Source: Neorhizobium populisoli
GTDB lineage: Bacteria > Pseudomonadota > Alphaproteobacteria > Rhizobiales > Rhizobiaceae
Direction: 5' to 3'
Assembly: GCF_019430945.1 (NCBI RefSeq)
Contig: NZ_JAHYCB010000006.1
Span: forward strand, 124,001-188,000
DNA: 64,000 bases
Part shown: positions 9,841 to 19,492 of the stretch, one piece after another
Numbering within the stretch: position 1 is the first letter of the stretch
Layout: each line of letters begins with the position of its first letter
Notes under the pieces: model-generated
What the model saw: only the letters and a program-made list of their open reading frames with translations
Told to the model about the DNA's origin: nothing
Databases searched by the model: none
Program-made: the position numbers and the translations under genes

Positions 9841-12138
9841 ATGCCTGCTAAGGACAAGGCCACGGAGAAGGCCGCACGCACGCGTGCTTCCGTCACCGAA
9901 CAGGAAGCGCTCGATTTTCACTCGGAAGGCCGTCCCGGCAAGCTGGAAATCGTTCCCACCAAACCCATGGCGACGCAACGCGATCTGTCGCTCGCCTATT
10001 CGCCGGGCGTCGCGGTGCCGGTCCTGGCCATCGCCGCGAACCCGGATACCGCGTACGACTACACCACCCGCGGCAACATGGTCGCCGTCATTTCCAACGG
10101 CACGGCGATCCTCGGCCTCGGCAATCTCGGTGCGCTGGCCTCCAAGCCGGTGATGGAAGGCAAGTCCGTCCTCTTCAAGCGCTTTGCCGACGTGGACTCC
10201 ATCGACCTTGAAGTCGATACGGAAAATGTCGACGAGTTCATCAACTGCGTTCGTTATCTAGGCCCTTCCTTCGGCGGCATCAATCTCGAGGACATCAAGG
10301 CGCCGGAATGTTTCATCATCGAAAGCCGCCTGCGCGAGCTTATGGACATCCCGGTCTTCCATGACGACCAGCACGGCACGGCGATCATCGCCGCCGCCGG
10401 CCTGATCAACGCGCTGGAACTGACCGGCCGCGATCTCAAGACCACCAAGCTTGTCTGCAACGGCGCCGGTGCCGCTGCTATCGCCTGCGTCGAACTCATC
10501 AAGGCGATGGGCTTCAACGGCGAGAACATCATTCTGGTCGATACCAAGGGCGTCATCTATCAGGGCCGCACCGAGGGCATGAACCAGTGGAAATCGGCGC
10601 ATGCCTCCAAGACCAAGGTGCGGACGCTGGAAGAAGCCATGAAGGGCGCCGATGTCGTGTTCGGCCTGTCCCAGAAGGGCGCCTTCACCGAAGAGATGAT
10701 CCGCTCGATGGCGGACAAGCCGATCATCTTCGCGATGGCCAACCCGGACCCGGAAATCACCCCGGAAGAAGTGGCCCGCGTCCGCGACGACGCGATCATG
10801 GCGACCGGCCGTTCGGACTATCCGAACCAGGTCAATAACGTGCTCGGTTTCCCCTATATCTTCCGCGGCGCGCTCGATGTGCGGGCCAGCCAGATCAACG
10901 ATGCGATGAAAGTCGCCGCCGCCCAAGCGCTAGCCGATCTCGCCCGGGAAGACGTGCCGGATGACGTCGCCGCCGCCTATCAGGGCAACCGCCCGCGGTT
11001 CGGCGCGCAATATATCATCCCGGTCCCGTTCGACCCACGGCTGATCTCTGCGATTCCGGTCGCCGTTGCAAAGGCTGCGATGGAAAGCGGCGTTGCCCGC
11101 AAGGACATTCCCGATCTTGCCGCCTATGCCGCCGAGCTTTCTGCCCGCCGTGACCCGATCGCGGCAACGACGCAGGGCATCTACGAGCGCGTTCGCCGCT
11201 TCCCGAAGCGCGTCGTGTTCGCCGAAGCCGAGGAAGAGCAGGTCATGCGGGCGGCTGTCACCTTCACGCATCACAAGCTCGGCACAGCCATCCTTCTCGG
11301 CCGTGACGACGTGATCCGGGCGACCGCGGAAAAGGCCGGCATCGATCTCGACCGCCCCGGCATCGAGATCGTCAACGCCCGCCTTTCAACCCGCGTGGAT
11401 GCCTATATCGACCACCTCTATGCCCGCCTGCAGCGCGAAGGCTTCCTGCATCGCGACGTGCAGCGCCTGATCCATAACGACCGCAACCACTTCGCCGCAA
11501 CCATGGTGGCCGTCGGCGATGCGGATGCGATGGTGACTGGCACGACCCGCAACTATGCCACCGCACTCTCCGACGTGCGCCGCTGCATCGATGCGAAACC
11601 CGGCCATAAGGTGATCGGCGTTTCGATCGTCATCTCGCGCGGCCGGACGATCTTCGTCGCCGACACCGCGGTTCACGACATGCCGAATGCCGAGCAGATC
11701 GCCGATATCGCCGTGGAAGCGGCGCGTGTCGCCAAGCGGATGGGTTACGAGCCGCGCGTGGCATTGCTTGCCTATTCCACCTTCGGCCAGCCGATCGGCG
11801 AACGATCGGAGCGGGTGCGCGAGGCAGTGCGTATTCTCGACGGCCGCCGGGTCGATTTCGAATATGACGGGGAGATGGGGGCCGACGTGGCGCTCAATGC
11901 GCAGCGCATGGAGCAGTATCCGTTCTGCCGGCTTTCCGGCACCGCCAACGTGCTCGTCATGCCGGCCATCCATTCGGCCTCGATCTCGACCCGCATGCTG
12001 CAGGAAATCGGCGCTTCGACCGTGATCGGCCCGCTGCTTGTCGGCCTCGACAAGTCTGTCCAGATCACCCAGATGGGCGCCAAGGACAGTGACATCGTCA
12101 ACATGGCGGCGATCGCGGCTTACAACGCCGGGACGTAA
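9841..12138 (+). CDS. maeB: NADP-dependent malic enzyme with C-terminal phosphotransacetylase-like domain
   Basis: This enzyme oxidatively decarboxylates malate to pyruvate, feeding acetyl-CoA and gluconeogenesis during growth on C4-dicarboxylates. It has 765 residues, the long form typical of rhizobial Dme/Tme. The N-terminal malic domain ([10 protein letters not shown], then [16 protein letters not shown]) and Rossmann domain ([21 protein letters not shown]) occupy about residues 20-430. The C-terminal half ([20 protein letters not shown] through [12 protein letters not shown]) is phosphotransacetylase-like and in characterised enzymes affects regulation and oligomerisation. Start ATG 9841 lies behind GGAGG. 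NAD versus NADP preference cannot be read from the sequence. Confidence 0.93.
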   Translation: MPAKDKATEKAARTRASVTEQEALDFHSEGRPGKLEIVPTKPMATQRDLSLAYSPGVAVPVLAIAANPDTAYDYTTRGNMVAVISNGTAILGLGNLGALASKPVMEGKSVLFKRFADVDSIDLEVDTENVDEFINCVRYLGPSFGGINLEDIKAPECFIIESRLRELMDIPVFHDDQHGTAIIAAAGLINALELTGRDLKTTKLVCNGAGAAAIACVELIKAMGFNGENIILVDTKGVIYQGRTEGMNQWKSAHASKTKVRTLEEAMKGADVVFGLSQKGAFTEEMIRSMADKPIIFAMANPDPEITPEEVARVRDDAIMATGRSDYPNQVNNVLGFPYIFRGALDVRASQINDAMKVAAAQALADLAREDVPDDVAAAYQGNRPRFGAQYIIPVPFDPRLISAIPVAVAKAAMESGVARKDIPDLAAYAAELSARRDPIAATTQGIYERVRRFPKRVVFAEAEEEQVMRAAVTFTHHKLGTAILLGRDDVIRATAEKAGIDLDRPGIEIVNARLSTRVDAYIDHLYARLQREGFLHRDVQRLIHNDRNHFAATMVAVGDADAMVTGTTRNYATALSDVRRCIDAKPGHKVIGVSIVISRGRTIFVADTAVHDMPNAEQIADIAVEAARVAKRMGYEPRVALLAYSTFGQPIGERSERVREAVRILDGRRVDFEYDGEMGADVALNAQRMEQYPFCRLSGTANVLVMPAIHSASISTRMLQEIGASTVIGPLLVGLDKSVQITQMGAKDSDIVNMAAIAAYNAGT

Positions 12139-12144
12139 TCCAGA

Positions 12145-12204
12145 TTGAAAATATCGCTCGAGTGGACTAGGTTCAGTAAACTAAGTCCACTCGGGTGTTT
12201 TGTC
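12145..12204 (+). promoter_or_regulatory. Candidate promoter and palindromic operator of the toxin-antitoxin pair
   Basis: A 10-bp perfect inverted repeat, CGAGTGGACT at 12159-12168 and AGTCCACTCG at 12184-12193, sits 11 bp before the antitoxin ATG. It overlaps a possible promoter (TTGAAA at 12145, then TAGGTT 17 bp later). Phd/VapB-type antitoxins usually repress their own operon by binding such palindromes, so this is the likely operator; binding is inferred. Confidence 0.55.
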
Positions 12205-12462
12205 ATGAAGACCGTCAATATCCATGAAGCGAAGACCCATCTGTCGCGCCTCGTCGAGGATGCGGCGAAGGGGGAAGGTTTTGTCATCGCCAAGGCCGGC
12301 AAGCCGATGGTGAAGGTAGTGGCGCTGGAGGAAGCTCCGGCGGAGGAGCCGAAGAAGAAGCGCAGGATTGGTTTTCTCGACGGACAATTCTTTATTCCGG
12401 AAGACCTCGATAAGGCGCTCGATAAGGAAATCGAGGACCTCTTTTACGGCGAACACAAGTGA
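12205..12462 (+). CDS. Phd/YefM-type antitoxin
   Basis: An 85-residue protein with the family N-terminus MKTVNIHEAKTHLSRLVEDA and the following IAKAGKPMVKVVAL, the DNA-binding and dimerisation part of Phd antitoxins. The charged C-terminal tail (FFIPEDLDKALDKEIEDLFYG) is the part expected to wrap and block the toxin. The open frame extends 20 residues upstream, but ATG 12205 gives the conserved start and leaves the palindrome outside the gene. The stop overlaps the toxin start by 4 bp (GTGA), so the two are translationally coupled. It is the only clear toxin-antitoxin system in the window. Confidence 0.9.
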   Translation: MKTVNIHEAKTHLSRLVEDAAKGEGFVIAKAGKPMVKVVALEEAPAEEPKKKRRIGFLDGQFFIPEDLDKALDKEIEDLFYGEHK

Positions 12463-12848
12463 GAATCCTTTTGGATTCTCATCTTCTGATATGGCTTGTC
12501 GGTGCGTCCGACAGGCTTCCATCGGAAGCGCGAACGATGATCGAGAACCCGGAGAATGTCGTTTTCTTCAGTTCAGCCAGCATTTGGGAACTGTCGATCA
12601 AACATTCGACTGGGAGAGCCCGTCTGGCACTGCATCCGCAAGTTTTATACGAACAGCTGGTCAAGCATGAGTTTAACGAGATTCAGGTGACCGCCGCGCA
12701 CGGACTGCTCGTTGCAAGTCTTGAGGCGATCCATAAAGATCCGTTCGACCGTATCCTGATCGCACAGAGCATAGCAGAAGGCATGCTTCTGCTCACGTCA
12801 GATGAAACGATCGGGCAATACAACGGGCCGATCCGGCTGATGAAATAG
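12459..12848 (+). CDS. PIN-domain (VapC-like) ribonuclease toxin
   Basis: A 129-residue PIN-domain protein starting at GTG 12459, overlapping the antitoxin stop. Acidic active-site positions are visible: the Asp in MRILLDSHLLIWL, the Glu in SASIWELSIKHS, and the Asp pair in KDPFDRILIAQS and LLTSDETI. These suggest an intact Mg-dependent RNase that would cleave RNA when the antitoxin is degraded. The module sits in a normally tight housekeeping region between maeB and olsB, so it was probably acquired. The target RNA cannot be predicted. Confidence 0.88.
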   Translation: MRILLDSHLLIWLVGASDRLPSEARTMIENPENVVFFSSASIWELSIKHSTGRARLALHPQVLYEQLVKHEFNEIQVTAAHGLLVASLEAIHKDPFDRILIAQSIAEGMLLLTSDETIGQYNGPIRLMK

Positions 12849-12903
12849 TTTCAGAGCCAGATGTCAGGAAAGGCGGTCCAAGCGCCTCTCCCTCTCAGAC
12901 CAC

Positions 12904-13788
12904 TCAGCTCCCAAACCGCCCAGCATCCGCACCGTAATAGTTCACATATCGGCTGGAGATCGAGGCGATCGGCAGGACCACCAGCACATCCGTCGTGTTG
13001 AACGCATGATCGACGACCGCGCCGTCGCCGATCATCGCGCCAAGGCGCAGATAACCCTTGATCAGCGGCGGAAGCGCGCTCAATGCTTGACGGGCATTGA
13101 TGTCCTCGAAAGGCATCAGGTTCATGTTGGTGTAGAGTTCCCGCTTGGCGGAAACCGCCCACTCGTTCTTCACCGACACCGTGTGGTGCAGGAAGGACAG
13201 CGCTAGCGCATGTTCCTGCGGATCGACACCCGGGAAGGAGGCGCAGCCGAACATGGCGTTCATGCCGTGCTTAAGCGAATAGGCCCAGTTGCCCTGCCAG
13301 AGCAGCTCGACGGTGCGCTTGGTGCGATAGTCGGGCAGCACGCAGGAGCGGCCGAGCTCCATGAACTGCTTGTCCGGATGACGGGCGAGCAGCGGCTCGA
13401 TGTCGAATTCGGATGCGGAATAGAAACCGCCATTGGCGAGCGCCACTTCCTGGCGCAGCAGCCGATAGGTGCCGACGATCTGGTCTTCGATCTCGCCCTC
13501 GATGGCGTTGTCGACGACGAGAAGATGGTCACAAATCGCGTCATAGGCATCGACGTCGCGCTGGATGCGCATCGCTTCTGGTGCGAGCGTCGCATTCATC
13601 TCTTCGACGAAGACACGGTAACGCACTGCCTGCGCGGCATCGATCTCGCGATCATTGCGGGCAAGACGCGTTTCGAGCGAACCGATCCGTCCGAACACAT
13701 CGCCGACGATCTGGTCGCTTGCCGGGACTGGGGCCGGCGCCTGGGTTGTTTCAGAGGTCAATTCACGGTTCAGGAGTTCGATTGCCAT
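12904..13788 (-). CDS. olsB: L-ornithine N-alpha-acyltransferase OlsB (lyso-ornithine lipid synthesis)
   Basis: OlsB transfers a 3-hydroxyacyl chain from acyl carrier protein to ornithine, the first step of phosphorus-free ornithine lipid synthesis. The 294-residue product has the GNAT/hemolysin-like fold region: RYRVFVEEMNA, then DQIVGTYRLLRQ, then ELGRSCVLPDYRTKRTVELLW. The frame extends 22 residues upstream, but ATG 13788 (MAIELLNREL) fits better. Position next to the malic enzyme gene matches Sinorhizobium olsB. The olsA partner is not in this window. An acyl-homoserine-lactone synthase-like function is less likely. Confidence 0.85.
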   Translation of the reverse strand: MAIELLNRELTSETTQAPAPVPASDQIVGDVFGRIGSLETRLARNDREIDAAQAVRYRVFVEEMNATLAPEAMRIQRDVDAYDAICDHLLVVDNAIEGEIEDQIVGTYRLLRQEVALANGGFYSASEFDIEPLLARHPDKQFMELGRSCVLPDYRTKRTVELLWQGNWAYSLKHGMNAMFGCASFPGVDPQEHALALSFLHHTVSVKNEWAVSAKRELYTNMNLMPFEDINARQALSALPPLIKGYLRLGAMIGDGAVVDHAFNTTDVLVVLPIASISSRYVNYYGADAGRFGS

Positions 13789-13887
13789 GGTGATTTTGCC
13801 CGTACCGGTTCGATCACCGTCATAAATCACGTCTCTGCGACAAGAACGTGACATTTGCTGTCACAATAGGTTCCCGACGCGGCGCCG

Positions 13888-15669
13888 TCAACGGACCTGT
13901 TGTCGCCCCGAGACAAGTTCCGAAAGCGCCCTCACCTCTTCCAATAAGGTCAGCGGATCAACCGGTTTGCCAAGCACGAGGCTTGCCCCATTGAGCAGCG
14001 CTTCGCGGCGCATCGCCTCGCGCCCTTCGCCTGTTAGCACGATGACCGGCACTTTGGGACGGCCCGTGTCGCGTTCCGAACCTCTGAGTGCGGACAGCAG
14101 ATCAAGTACGTTGCCGCCGGGCATATGCATGTCCGAGAGGATCATGTGAGGCTGCGCGCCGTCTTTCAGGGCAGCCGCCGTCAGCGTCGGGAAATCGTCG
14201 AACAGTCGCACCCTGTGGCCAGCCTTGGTCAGCATCGAGCGGATCAGCAGCGCGTTGACCGGATCGTCCTCACCAAGAAAGATATCCAGCCCGTCCTGTA
14301 CCTTTTCCACGATCGGCGGAGGTGTCAGGTGCTGGTTATCGTTCAGCGCATCACGGGTTCCGAAGCCACGCAGGCGGCCGCTCAGGACGTCGATCAGGGA
14401 TTTTTCGCGTAGCGGCCGGATGAGCCAGGCATCGAAGAAATCCTGCGGCTGCGAGGCGCGCTCCTCCGGGTTGACCAGGAGGATGCGATGCAACGGCGCA
14501 TGCGCCTTTTCATTGGCATAGTCGGAGGCCAGCCGATGATCGACGATGAGATCGGTATAGGGAATGGCGCCGGTCTCGGCGCGATCGATCAGCATCTGTG
14601 CTTCGGCCGTGTTCCACACATGCCGGCAGCGGCCGCCAAGCGTTTCGATCGTCGCCACCGTCGCCCGTGCGGCGGGACCTTCCGGTGCCAGCAGCAGAAC
14701 GCGAGACTTTGCCAGCAGCTGGTTGCGCTCTATATTTCCGGACAGAGCGGTCTCGGAAAGGTGCAGCGGGAAGCGGATGGTGAACGTGCTGCCGATTTCC
14801 TTGCGGCTTACGACGGACAGGGAGCCGCCGAATTCCGTCAGGATGCGGGATGCGATGCCGAGCCCAAGCCCGGTGCCTATGCTCCTCGCCTCTGCGGAGC
14901 CGGCCTGCTCGAATTCACCGAAAATACGCTCCTGCTCCTCGAGCGTCATGCCGGGGCCGGTATCGATGACGGCGATTGCCACATTGTCGTTTTCCAGAAA
15001 GGCGCGAACCAGCACGCCGCCTTCGGCGGTAAATTTTACCGCATTGCCGATGACGTTGAACAGAACCTGGCGTATGCGGGCCGGGTCGAAATCGAGAAGG
15101 TCCGGCAGGTCGGCGGCGACCGTGGCGGCGATCTCGATGCGTTTTTCATGGGCGCGGGGCGCCAGCATCTCAACGACGCTTTCGATCAGGTGGCGCAGGT
15201 GCTCGGCGCGATTGTTCAACCGGAACCGGCCGGCTTCCAACGTCGAATAATCGAGCAGGTCCTCGACCAGCTGCGCCAGCGCATAACCGGATTGGCGGAT
15301 ACCGCTCAGGTAATTCTGCTGTTCGGCCGTCAGCTTCGTCTGGCCGAGAAGATGGGTCATGCCGAGAATGCCGTTCAACGGCGTGCGGATTTCATGCACG
15401 ACGGTGGCGATCTGGCGGGATTTTGCCGTACTTGCCGCTTCGGCATCCTTCCAGGCGCTGTAGAGTCTGGCCGTGGTGCGCCTGCTGCGCCATTCGCCGA
15501 TCCGGGAAAACAGCGCCATCAGCGCATTGCGGGGCTTTGCCCCCTCCCCGCGCGACCTCAGCCCGAGCGCCGGCACGACATGTTCCACCGCCGGATCGGC
15601 GGTGTCAGCCGCTGGCTGCGGCGCGAACGCTTTGGAGATACGTTCATGTATTTCGGCGATATCGCGCAT
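13888..15669 (-). CDS. Soluble hybrid histidine kinase with C-terminal receiver
   Basis: This 593-residue sensor kinase has no membrane segment. Its kinase core contains the H-box IATVVHEIRTPLNGILGMTHL near residue 92 (phospho-acceptor His), the N-box LFNVIGNAVKFTAEGG, and the G-boxes DTGPGM and GTGLGLGIA. A second, degenerate receiver-like segment follows (LLLAPEGPAARATVATIE ... LIVDHRLASD). The C-terminal receiver looks intact, with FLGEDDPVNALL, the phospho-Asp in MILSDMHMPGG and the Lys in LVLGKPVDP. No response regulator is adjacent, so output probably passes through a phosphotransferase. The signal is unknown. Confidence 0.9.
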   Translation of the reverse strand: MRDIAEIHERISKAFAPQPAADTADPAVEHVVPALGLRSRGEGAKPRNALMALFSRIGEWRSRRTTARLYSAWKDAEAASTAKSRQIATVVHEIRTPLNGILGMTHLLGQTKLTAEQQNYLSGIRQSGYALAQLVEDLLDYSTLEAGRFRLNNRAEHLRHLIESVVEMLAPRAHEKRIEIAATVAADLPDLLDFDPARIRQVLFNVIGNAVKFTAEGGVLVRAFLENDNVAIAVIDTGPGMTLEEQERIFGEFEQAGSAEARSIGTGLGLGIASRILTEFGGSLSVVSRKEIGSTFTIRFPLHLSETALSGNIERNQLLAKSRVLLLAPEGPAARATVATIETLGGRCRHVWNTAEAQMLIDRAETGAIPYTDLIVDHRLASDYANEKAHAPLHRILLVNPEERASQPQDFFDAWLIRPLREKSLIDVLSGRLRGFGTRDALNDNQHLTPPPIVEKVQDGLDIFLGEDDPVNALLIRSMLTKAGHRVRLFDDFPTLTAAALKDGAQPHMILSDMHMPGGNVLDLLSALRGSERDTGRPKVPVIVLTGEGREAMRREALLNGASLVLGKPVDPLTLLEEVRALSELVSGRQQVR

Positions 15670-15724
15670 GCGGGAAAGACTAGCCGGGTTTCTTTCCCAA
15701 TCCCTAGATCATTCGGGTAAAATT

Positions 15725-16231
15725 TTACTGATCGCTTGTTTTGGATTCGCTTTTTTTAGGCCCGAACAATTCGTCGAGGATCACAAAGCCGGCACCGACG
15801 GTAATAAAGCTGTCCGCCAGGTTAAAAACTGCGAAAGACCACGTCTCGGTGTGGAATAGAACATAGTCCACGACATGGCCGTAGATCAGGCCGTCGATCA
15901 GGTTGCCGATGGCACCGGCGATGATCAATGCGAAGCCGATATGGGCAAATGGCCGGTCTTTCGGCGTGCGGCGCCAGAGCCAGATCACGAAGGCGACGAT
16001 GATCAGCCGCATGCCGATGATCCATTCCCGTTCCATGCCGGACAGGAGCGAGAAGGCGACGCCGAGATTATAGGTTCGATACAGCGCCAGAACCGGCAGG
16101 AGATGCACTGGCTCCTCCATCGGCAGGTAGTTCTCGACGGCGATCTTGACCGCCTGGTCGAGAAAAACGGCAATGATGATGACGATCACCGCCGTCAGGG
16201 GGCGCGAGAGAAACGCGGCGCGTCCGGTCAT
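15725..16231 (-). CDS. lspA: Lipoprotein signal peptidase LspA
   Basis: LspA is the inner-membrane aspartyl protease that cuts signal peptides from prolipoproteins. The product has 168 residues with four membrane helices and the catalytic motifs [16 protein letters not shown] and [12 protein letters not shown], each with an Asp. A 16-bp direct repeat with a 21-bp period creates two in-frame ATGs, at 16252 and 16231. The upstream one overlaps the trmH stop (ATGA); the downstream one has GGGGGA at a good distance and gives [11 protein letters not shown]. The downstream start is preferred, but both are possible. It is last in a three-gene overlapping operon. Confidence 0.93.
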   Translation of the reverse strand: MTGRAAFLSRPLTAVIVIIIAVFLDQAVKIAVENYLPMEEPVHLLPVLALYRTYNLGVAFSLLSGMEREWIIGMRLIIVAFVIWLWRRTPKDRPFAHIGFALIIAGAIGNLIDGLIYGHVVDYVLFHTETWSFAVFNLADSFITVGAGFVILDELFGPKKSESKTSDQ

Positions 16232-16248
16232 TTCTTTTCGTCCCCCGG

Positions 16249-17124
16249 TCATTTCTTTTCATCCAAGGTCAGGAGATGGCGGCGGGCTTCGAACAGCATC
16301 ACGGCGGTGGCGACGGCGAGGTTGAGCGAATCCGCCCTGCCCTGCTGCGGAATGCGCACGGTGCGGTCGGCAGCCCTGGCAAGATTGTCCGGCAGGCCGG
16401 ACTGTTCGTTGCCCATCAGGATGACGACCGGCTTCCTGGCATAATCCACGGTGCGGTAATCGACGGCGCCGGCGAGATGCGTGGCGACGACCGATACGCC
16501 GGAGCGTTTCTGCCAGGCGAGGAAGTCATCCGGGCTGCATTTGACGACCGGCATAGCGAAGACCGAACCCATCGTGGCGCGCACGGTTTCCAGCGAGAAC
16601 GGATCAGTACAATCGCCGACGAGGATGACGCCGGAAGCGCCGGCCGCATCGGCGGTGCGAATGATCGTGCCGAGATTACCGGGATCGCGGACGCGGTCGA
16701 GCGCCACGAAGGTCTCATCCTTGCTCGGCTTCAGGTCGTCCAGCCTTTTCCAGCGCTGCTCGAAGATGCCGACCACCATTTGCGGATTGTCGCGGCGGGT
16801 GACGGAGGAGAGCACCTTTTCGCTGACTTCCAGCACCAGCCCGCCATGCGCGACGGTTTTTGCTGCCACCTGCTCGACAAGCGGCTTGCTTTTGGCGGCC
16901 TTGGCGTAAACCAGCGTGCGGATCGACCAGCCGAGTTCCAGCGCGTCGATGACCAGCTTCAGGCCTTCAGCCATGAAGGTGCTGGTCTCTTCACGGTGCT
17001 TCTTGTCTGTGAGGTTCTTGATATCCTTGATGATCGGATTGGAACGCGAGGTGACTTCCTTCACCTGGCCCACACGTCTTACTTCGGACCTATGGGGTCC
17101 TGATCTATTGTATTCGTCGGTCAT
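16249..17124 (-). CDS. TrmH/SpoU-family RNA 2'-O-methyltransferase
   Basis: A 291-residue SPOUT methyltransferase that probably methylates a ribose in rRNA or tRNA. The N-terminal substrate-binding part ([22 protein letters not shown] ... split by FMAEGLKLV) precedes the three SPOUT motifs: [31 protein letters not shown] and [18 protein letters not shown]. The knot motifs are all intact. Start ATG 17124 overlaps the upstream methyltransferase stop by 4 bp, and its own stop overlaps an lspA ATG, indicating one operon. The precise target nucleotide cannot be deduced. Confidence 0.9.
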   Translation of the reverse strand: MTDEYNRSGPHRSEVRRVGQVKEVTSRSNPIIKDIKNLTDKKHREETSTFMAEGLKLVIDALELGWSIRTLVYAKAAKSKPLVEQVAAKTVAHGGLVLEVSEKVLSSVTRRDNPQMVVGIFEQRWKRLDDLKPSKDETFVALDRVRDPGNLGTIIRTADAAGASGVILVGDCTDPFSLETVRATMGSVFAMPVVKCSPDDFLAWQKRSGVSVVATHLAGAVDYRTVDYARKPVVILMGNEQSGLPDNLARAADRTVRIPQQGRADSLNLAVATAVMLFEARRHLLTLDEKK

Positions 17125-18290
17125 GCCGGTACCCAGCGGGAGAAGAGGGAAGTGGAGAGAGCGCGGCCGGGGGTCTTGTTGTCCAGCCCGCCTTCGCGGA
17201 TGACGAGTTCACCCGATTCCACCACGCCGCCTGCGCCGCGCATCGTTTCGCGCATCAGTTCATGGATGGAATAGAAGCTCGCCCGGATCGAATAGGCCGT
17301 CAGCACCAGGCCGATCGCCTTGGGAGACAAAAGCTCGCGGCAGATATCGAGCATCAGCGGCAGGTGATCGAACAGCTGCCAGACCTCGCCATTCGGGCCA
17401 CGGCCGAATTTCGGCGGATCGGTGAGGATGATGTCGTATTTGCTGCCGCGACGTTCTTCGCGCAGGATGAACTTCATCGCGTCCTCGCGGATCCAGCGGA
17501 TCGGCGCCTTGTCGAGCCTGGCCAGCGACTGGTTTTCGCGTGCCCAGCCGATCGCCTTTTTCGACGCATCGACATGGGTGACTTCGGCACCGGCGGCGGC
17601 GGCAACCAGCGAGGCGACGCCCGTATAACCGAACAGGTTAAGGACCCTGACCGGGCGTTTTGCATTTTCGACCTGGGTTTTCATCCAATCCCAGTGGACG
17701 ATCTGTTCGGGGAAGACACCGACATGCCGGAACGCCGTGAAACGGCCGAGGAAATCGACACCGAGCAAGGACAGCGGCCAGGTTTCGCCGAGCGCGTCCT
17801 TGGAAAACCGCCAGCGGCCCATGCCGTCTTCGTCCGTATCGCCGGTAAAGACTGCGTCGGCATTATCCCAGACATGCCCGGGCAGCGAGGGACGCCAGAG
17901 TGCCTGGGCTTCCGGCCGCACGATGCGGTAGGGACCGTACTGCTCCAGCTTCAGCGCATTGCCGCTGTCGATCAGGTGAAAATCGCCGGCGCCGCTGGAT
18001 TCCAGGATGACCGGAACGCGTTCGACCGGGCGATCGCCCTGCCGGGACAGAAGCGGGCGCGTCTCGACCGCGGGTGCCGGGGCAGCCGGTTTTTGAGCTC
18101 TTTCGGCGGCCCGCGATACAGGCTTTTCCGTCATGCGTGGGGCCGGTCGGGCCGTTTGCGCCGGTTTTGACGCTGCCGGTCGCGCGGGAGCACTCGCCCG
18201 GCCCGGCTTGCTGCCGGCCGGTGCCCGGCTCTTGTCGCCAGTTCTATCGCCAACCCTATCGCCCGACGAGCGCCTATCCTTGTTCTTCAA
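17121..18290 (-). CDS. Class I SAM-dependent (RlmI-like) methyltransferase
   Basis: A 389-residue protein whose C-terminal ~280 residues are a Rossmann methyltransferase: NLFGYTGVASLVAAAAGAE (motif I) and DIILTDPPKFGRGPNGEVW (motif IV). These resemble the COG1092 rRNA cytosine methyltransferases. The first ~95 residues are a basic, Ala/Pro-rich low-complexity tail that could bind RNA or be partly untranslated. The start is TTG 18290 with an upstream AGGCGG; ATG 18134 (MTEKPVSRA) is an alternative that lacks a good Shine-Dalgarno. It is first in the methyltransferase-trmH-lspA operon. Confidence 0.85.
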   Translation of the reverse strand: MKNKDRRSSGDRVGDRTGDKSRAPAGSKPGRASAPARPAASKPAQTARPAPRMTEKPVSRAAERAQKPAAPAPAVETRPLLSRQGDRPVERVPVILESSGAGDFHLIDSGNALKLEQYGPYRIVRPEAQALWRPSLPGHVWDNADAVFTGDTDEDGMGRWRFSKDALGETWPLSLLGVDFLGRFTAFRHVGVFPEQIVHWDWMKTQVENAKRPVRVLNLFGYTGVASLVAAAAGAEVTHVDASKKAIGWARENQSLARLDKAPIRWIREDAMKFILREERRGSKYDIILTDPPKFGRGPNGEVWQLFDHLPLMLDICRELLSPKAIGLVLTAYSIRASFYSIHELMRETMRGAGGVVESGELVIREGGLDNKTPGRALSTSLFSRWVPA

Positions 18291-18497
18291 TGCGTTTATC
18301 CGCCTGGGTTCTTATCTTTTTGCAGCAGATAACATCTGGCGGCCATTCTTCAAAGCGGCAGGAATCGACGAAAGCTGCGCTTTATTGTCTTGTCATACGA
18401 TACTACATCGCTGTATTGTCCCTTCGCTTGTCCACCTTGGCAAACGAACCTGGCCTTGCGATAAGCCTGAGACACGCATTTTTCGGAGGATCATCAC

Positions 18498-18953
18498 ATG
18501 GATATGGGCGGCGAAGAGCGGATTGCGGCACCCCGCGAAGTGGTTTGGGCGGCCTTGAACGACCCGGAAATCCTCCGTCAGTGCATTCCCGGCTGCCAGA
18601 CGCTGGAGCAGAAATCGCCGACCGAGCTTGCCGCAAGCGTCAAGCTGAAGATCGGTCCGGTTTCAGCAAGCTTTACCGGCGAAGTCACGCTTTCAGACAT
18701 CAACCCGCCGGAAAGCTACATGATTTCGGGCGAAGGCAAGGGCGGCATTGCCGGTTTCGCCAAGGGTTCGGCGACGGTGACGCTGGTGGAAGACGGCAGC
18801 GATACGTTGCTCAGATATTCGACCAAGGCGCAGGTCGGCGGCAAGCTCGCGCAGCTTGGCTCGCGATTGATCGATTCGACCTCGCAGAAACTTGCCGGCC
18901 AGTTCTTTGCCGATTTCAACAAGGCCGTGGTCGCCAAGGCCAGCCAGAGCTGA
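18498..18953 (+). CDS. CoxG-like SRPBCC family protein
   Basis: A 151-residue single-domain START-like protein related to CoxG (carbon monoxide dehydrogenase subunit G). Seen features are MDMGGEERIAAPREVVWAAL, DPEILRQCIPGC, VKLKIGPVSASFTGEV and the C-terminal helix ending near AGQFFADFNKAV. CoxG helps insert or anchor the Mo-Cu dehydrogenase, but no coxMSL genes are present. A more general lipid- or cofactor-binding role is equally possible. The ATG follows GGAGGATCATCAC. A 14-bp stem terminator follows the gene. Confidence 0.85.
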   Translation: MDMGGEERIAAPREVVWAALNDPEILRQCIPGCQTLEQKSPTELAASVKLKIGPVSASFTGEVTLSDINPPESYMISGEGKGGIAGFAKGSATVTLVEDGSDTLLRYSTKAQVGGKLAQLGSRLIDSTSQKLAGQFFADFNKAVVAKASQS

Positions 18954-18977
18954 TCCGCGTCATTCCGATCGATAAGG

Positions 18978-19014
18978 CGCCGGCAGAACCAGGACATGGT
19001 TTTGCCGGCGTTTA
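18978..19014 (+). terminator. Probable rho-independent terminator after the CoxG-like gene
   Basis: Arms at 18978-18991 and 18997-19010 form a 14-bp stem (one G-U pair) with a 5-base loop, followed by TTTAT. It lies between two converging genes and could serve both, though the T-tract is short. Confidence 0.6.
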
Positions 19015-19030
19015 TCTGTCCGCGTTGTCT

Positions 19031-19366
19031 TTATTTCGTGACGAGTTGGGTCGAAGCAGGCCGTCCGCCGACCACTGCCTTATGCTCGTTCTTCCACTTC
19101 ACCGCCTCGCGCGCCTCGATGCGGGCCTGTTTGCGATGGCGGCCCTGACCCCACCAGGTGACGGCGGCGCCGATCAGCATGCCGAAAAGCACGGCGCTGA
19201 ACAGAAACAGGAACAATGGCGCGCTGATCGCCAGCAGGCTGTCTTCCGGGCGAAACGGGTTGAGCGCCAAGGTCACGGTCTGGCGATTGGCGACCGCCAG
19301 CACGATCAGCACGATGCCGAGCGGCACGAAAACCACGAGGCTGACGATCCTTTTGAGCTTGTCCAT
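19031..19366 (-). CDS. LapA-domain (DUF1049) small membrane protein
   Basis: A 111-residue inner-membrane protein with two hydrophobic helices: VSLVVFVPLGIVLIVLAVAN, then the second around LLAISAPLFLFLFSAVLFG. Between them lies the typical NRQTVTLALNPF segment of the LapA/DUF1049 family, and a basic cytoplasmic tail follows. Family members assist envelope or LPS assembly. Three nearby Met codons exist; ATG 19366 (MDKLKRIV) is placed 6 bases after GGGGAG, so it is preferred over 19372 and 19405. It lies 3' of ihfB on the same strand. Confidence 0.85.
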   Translation of the reverse strand: MDKLKRIVSLVVFVPLGIVLIVLAVANRQTVTLALNPFRPEDSLLAISAPLFLFLFSAVLFGMLIGAAVTWWGQGRHRKQARIEAREAVKWKNEHKAVVGGRPASTQLVTK

Positions 19367-19492
19367 GTCCATCTCCCCGTTGATCTTCCAGGCAATCTCC
19401 GGCAACCAGATAATCGCCGCTTTTACAGCTTCTGTTGCAGAATAGGCGCGGTTTGAGAGGATTCAAGGGCGCGGAACGCCGCGGGCGTCAGA

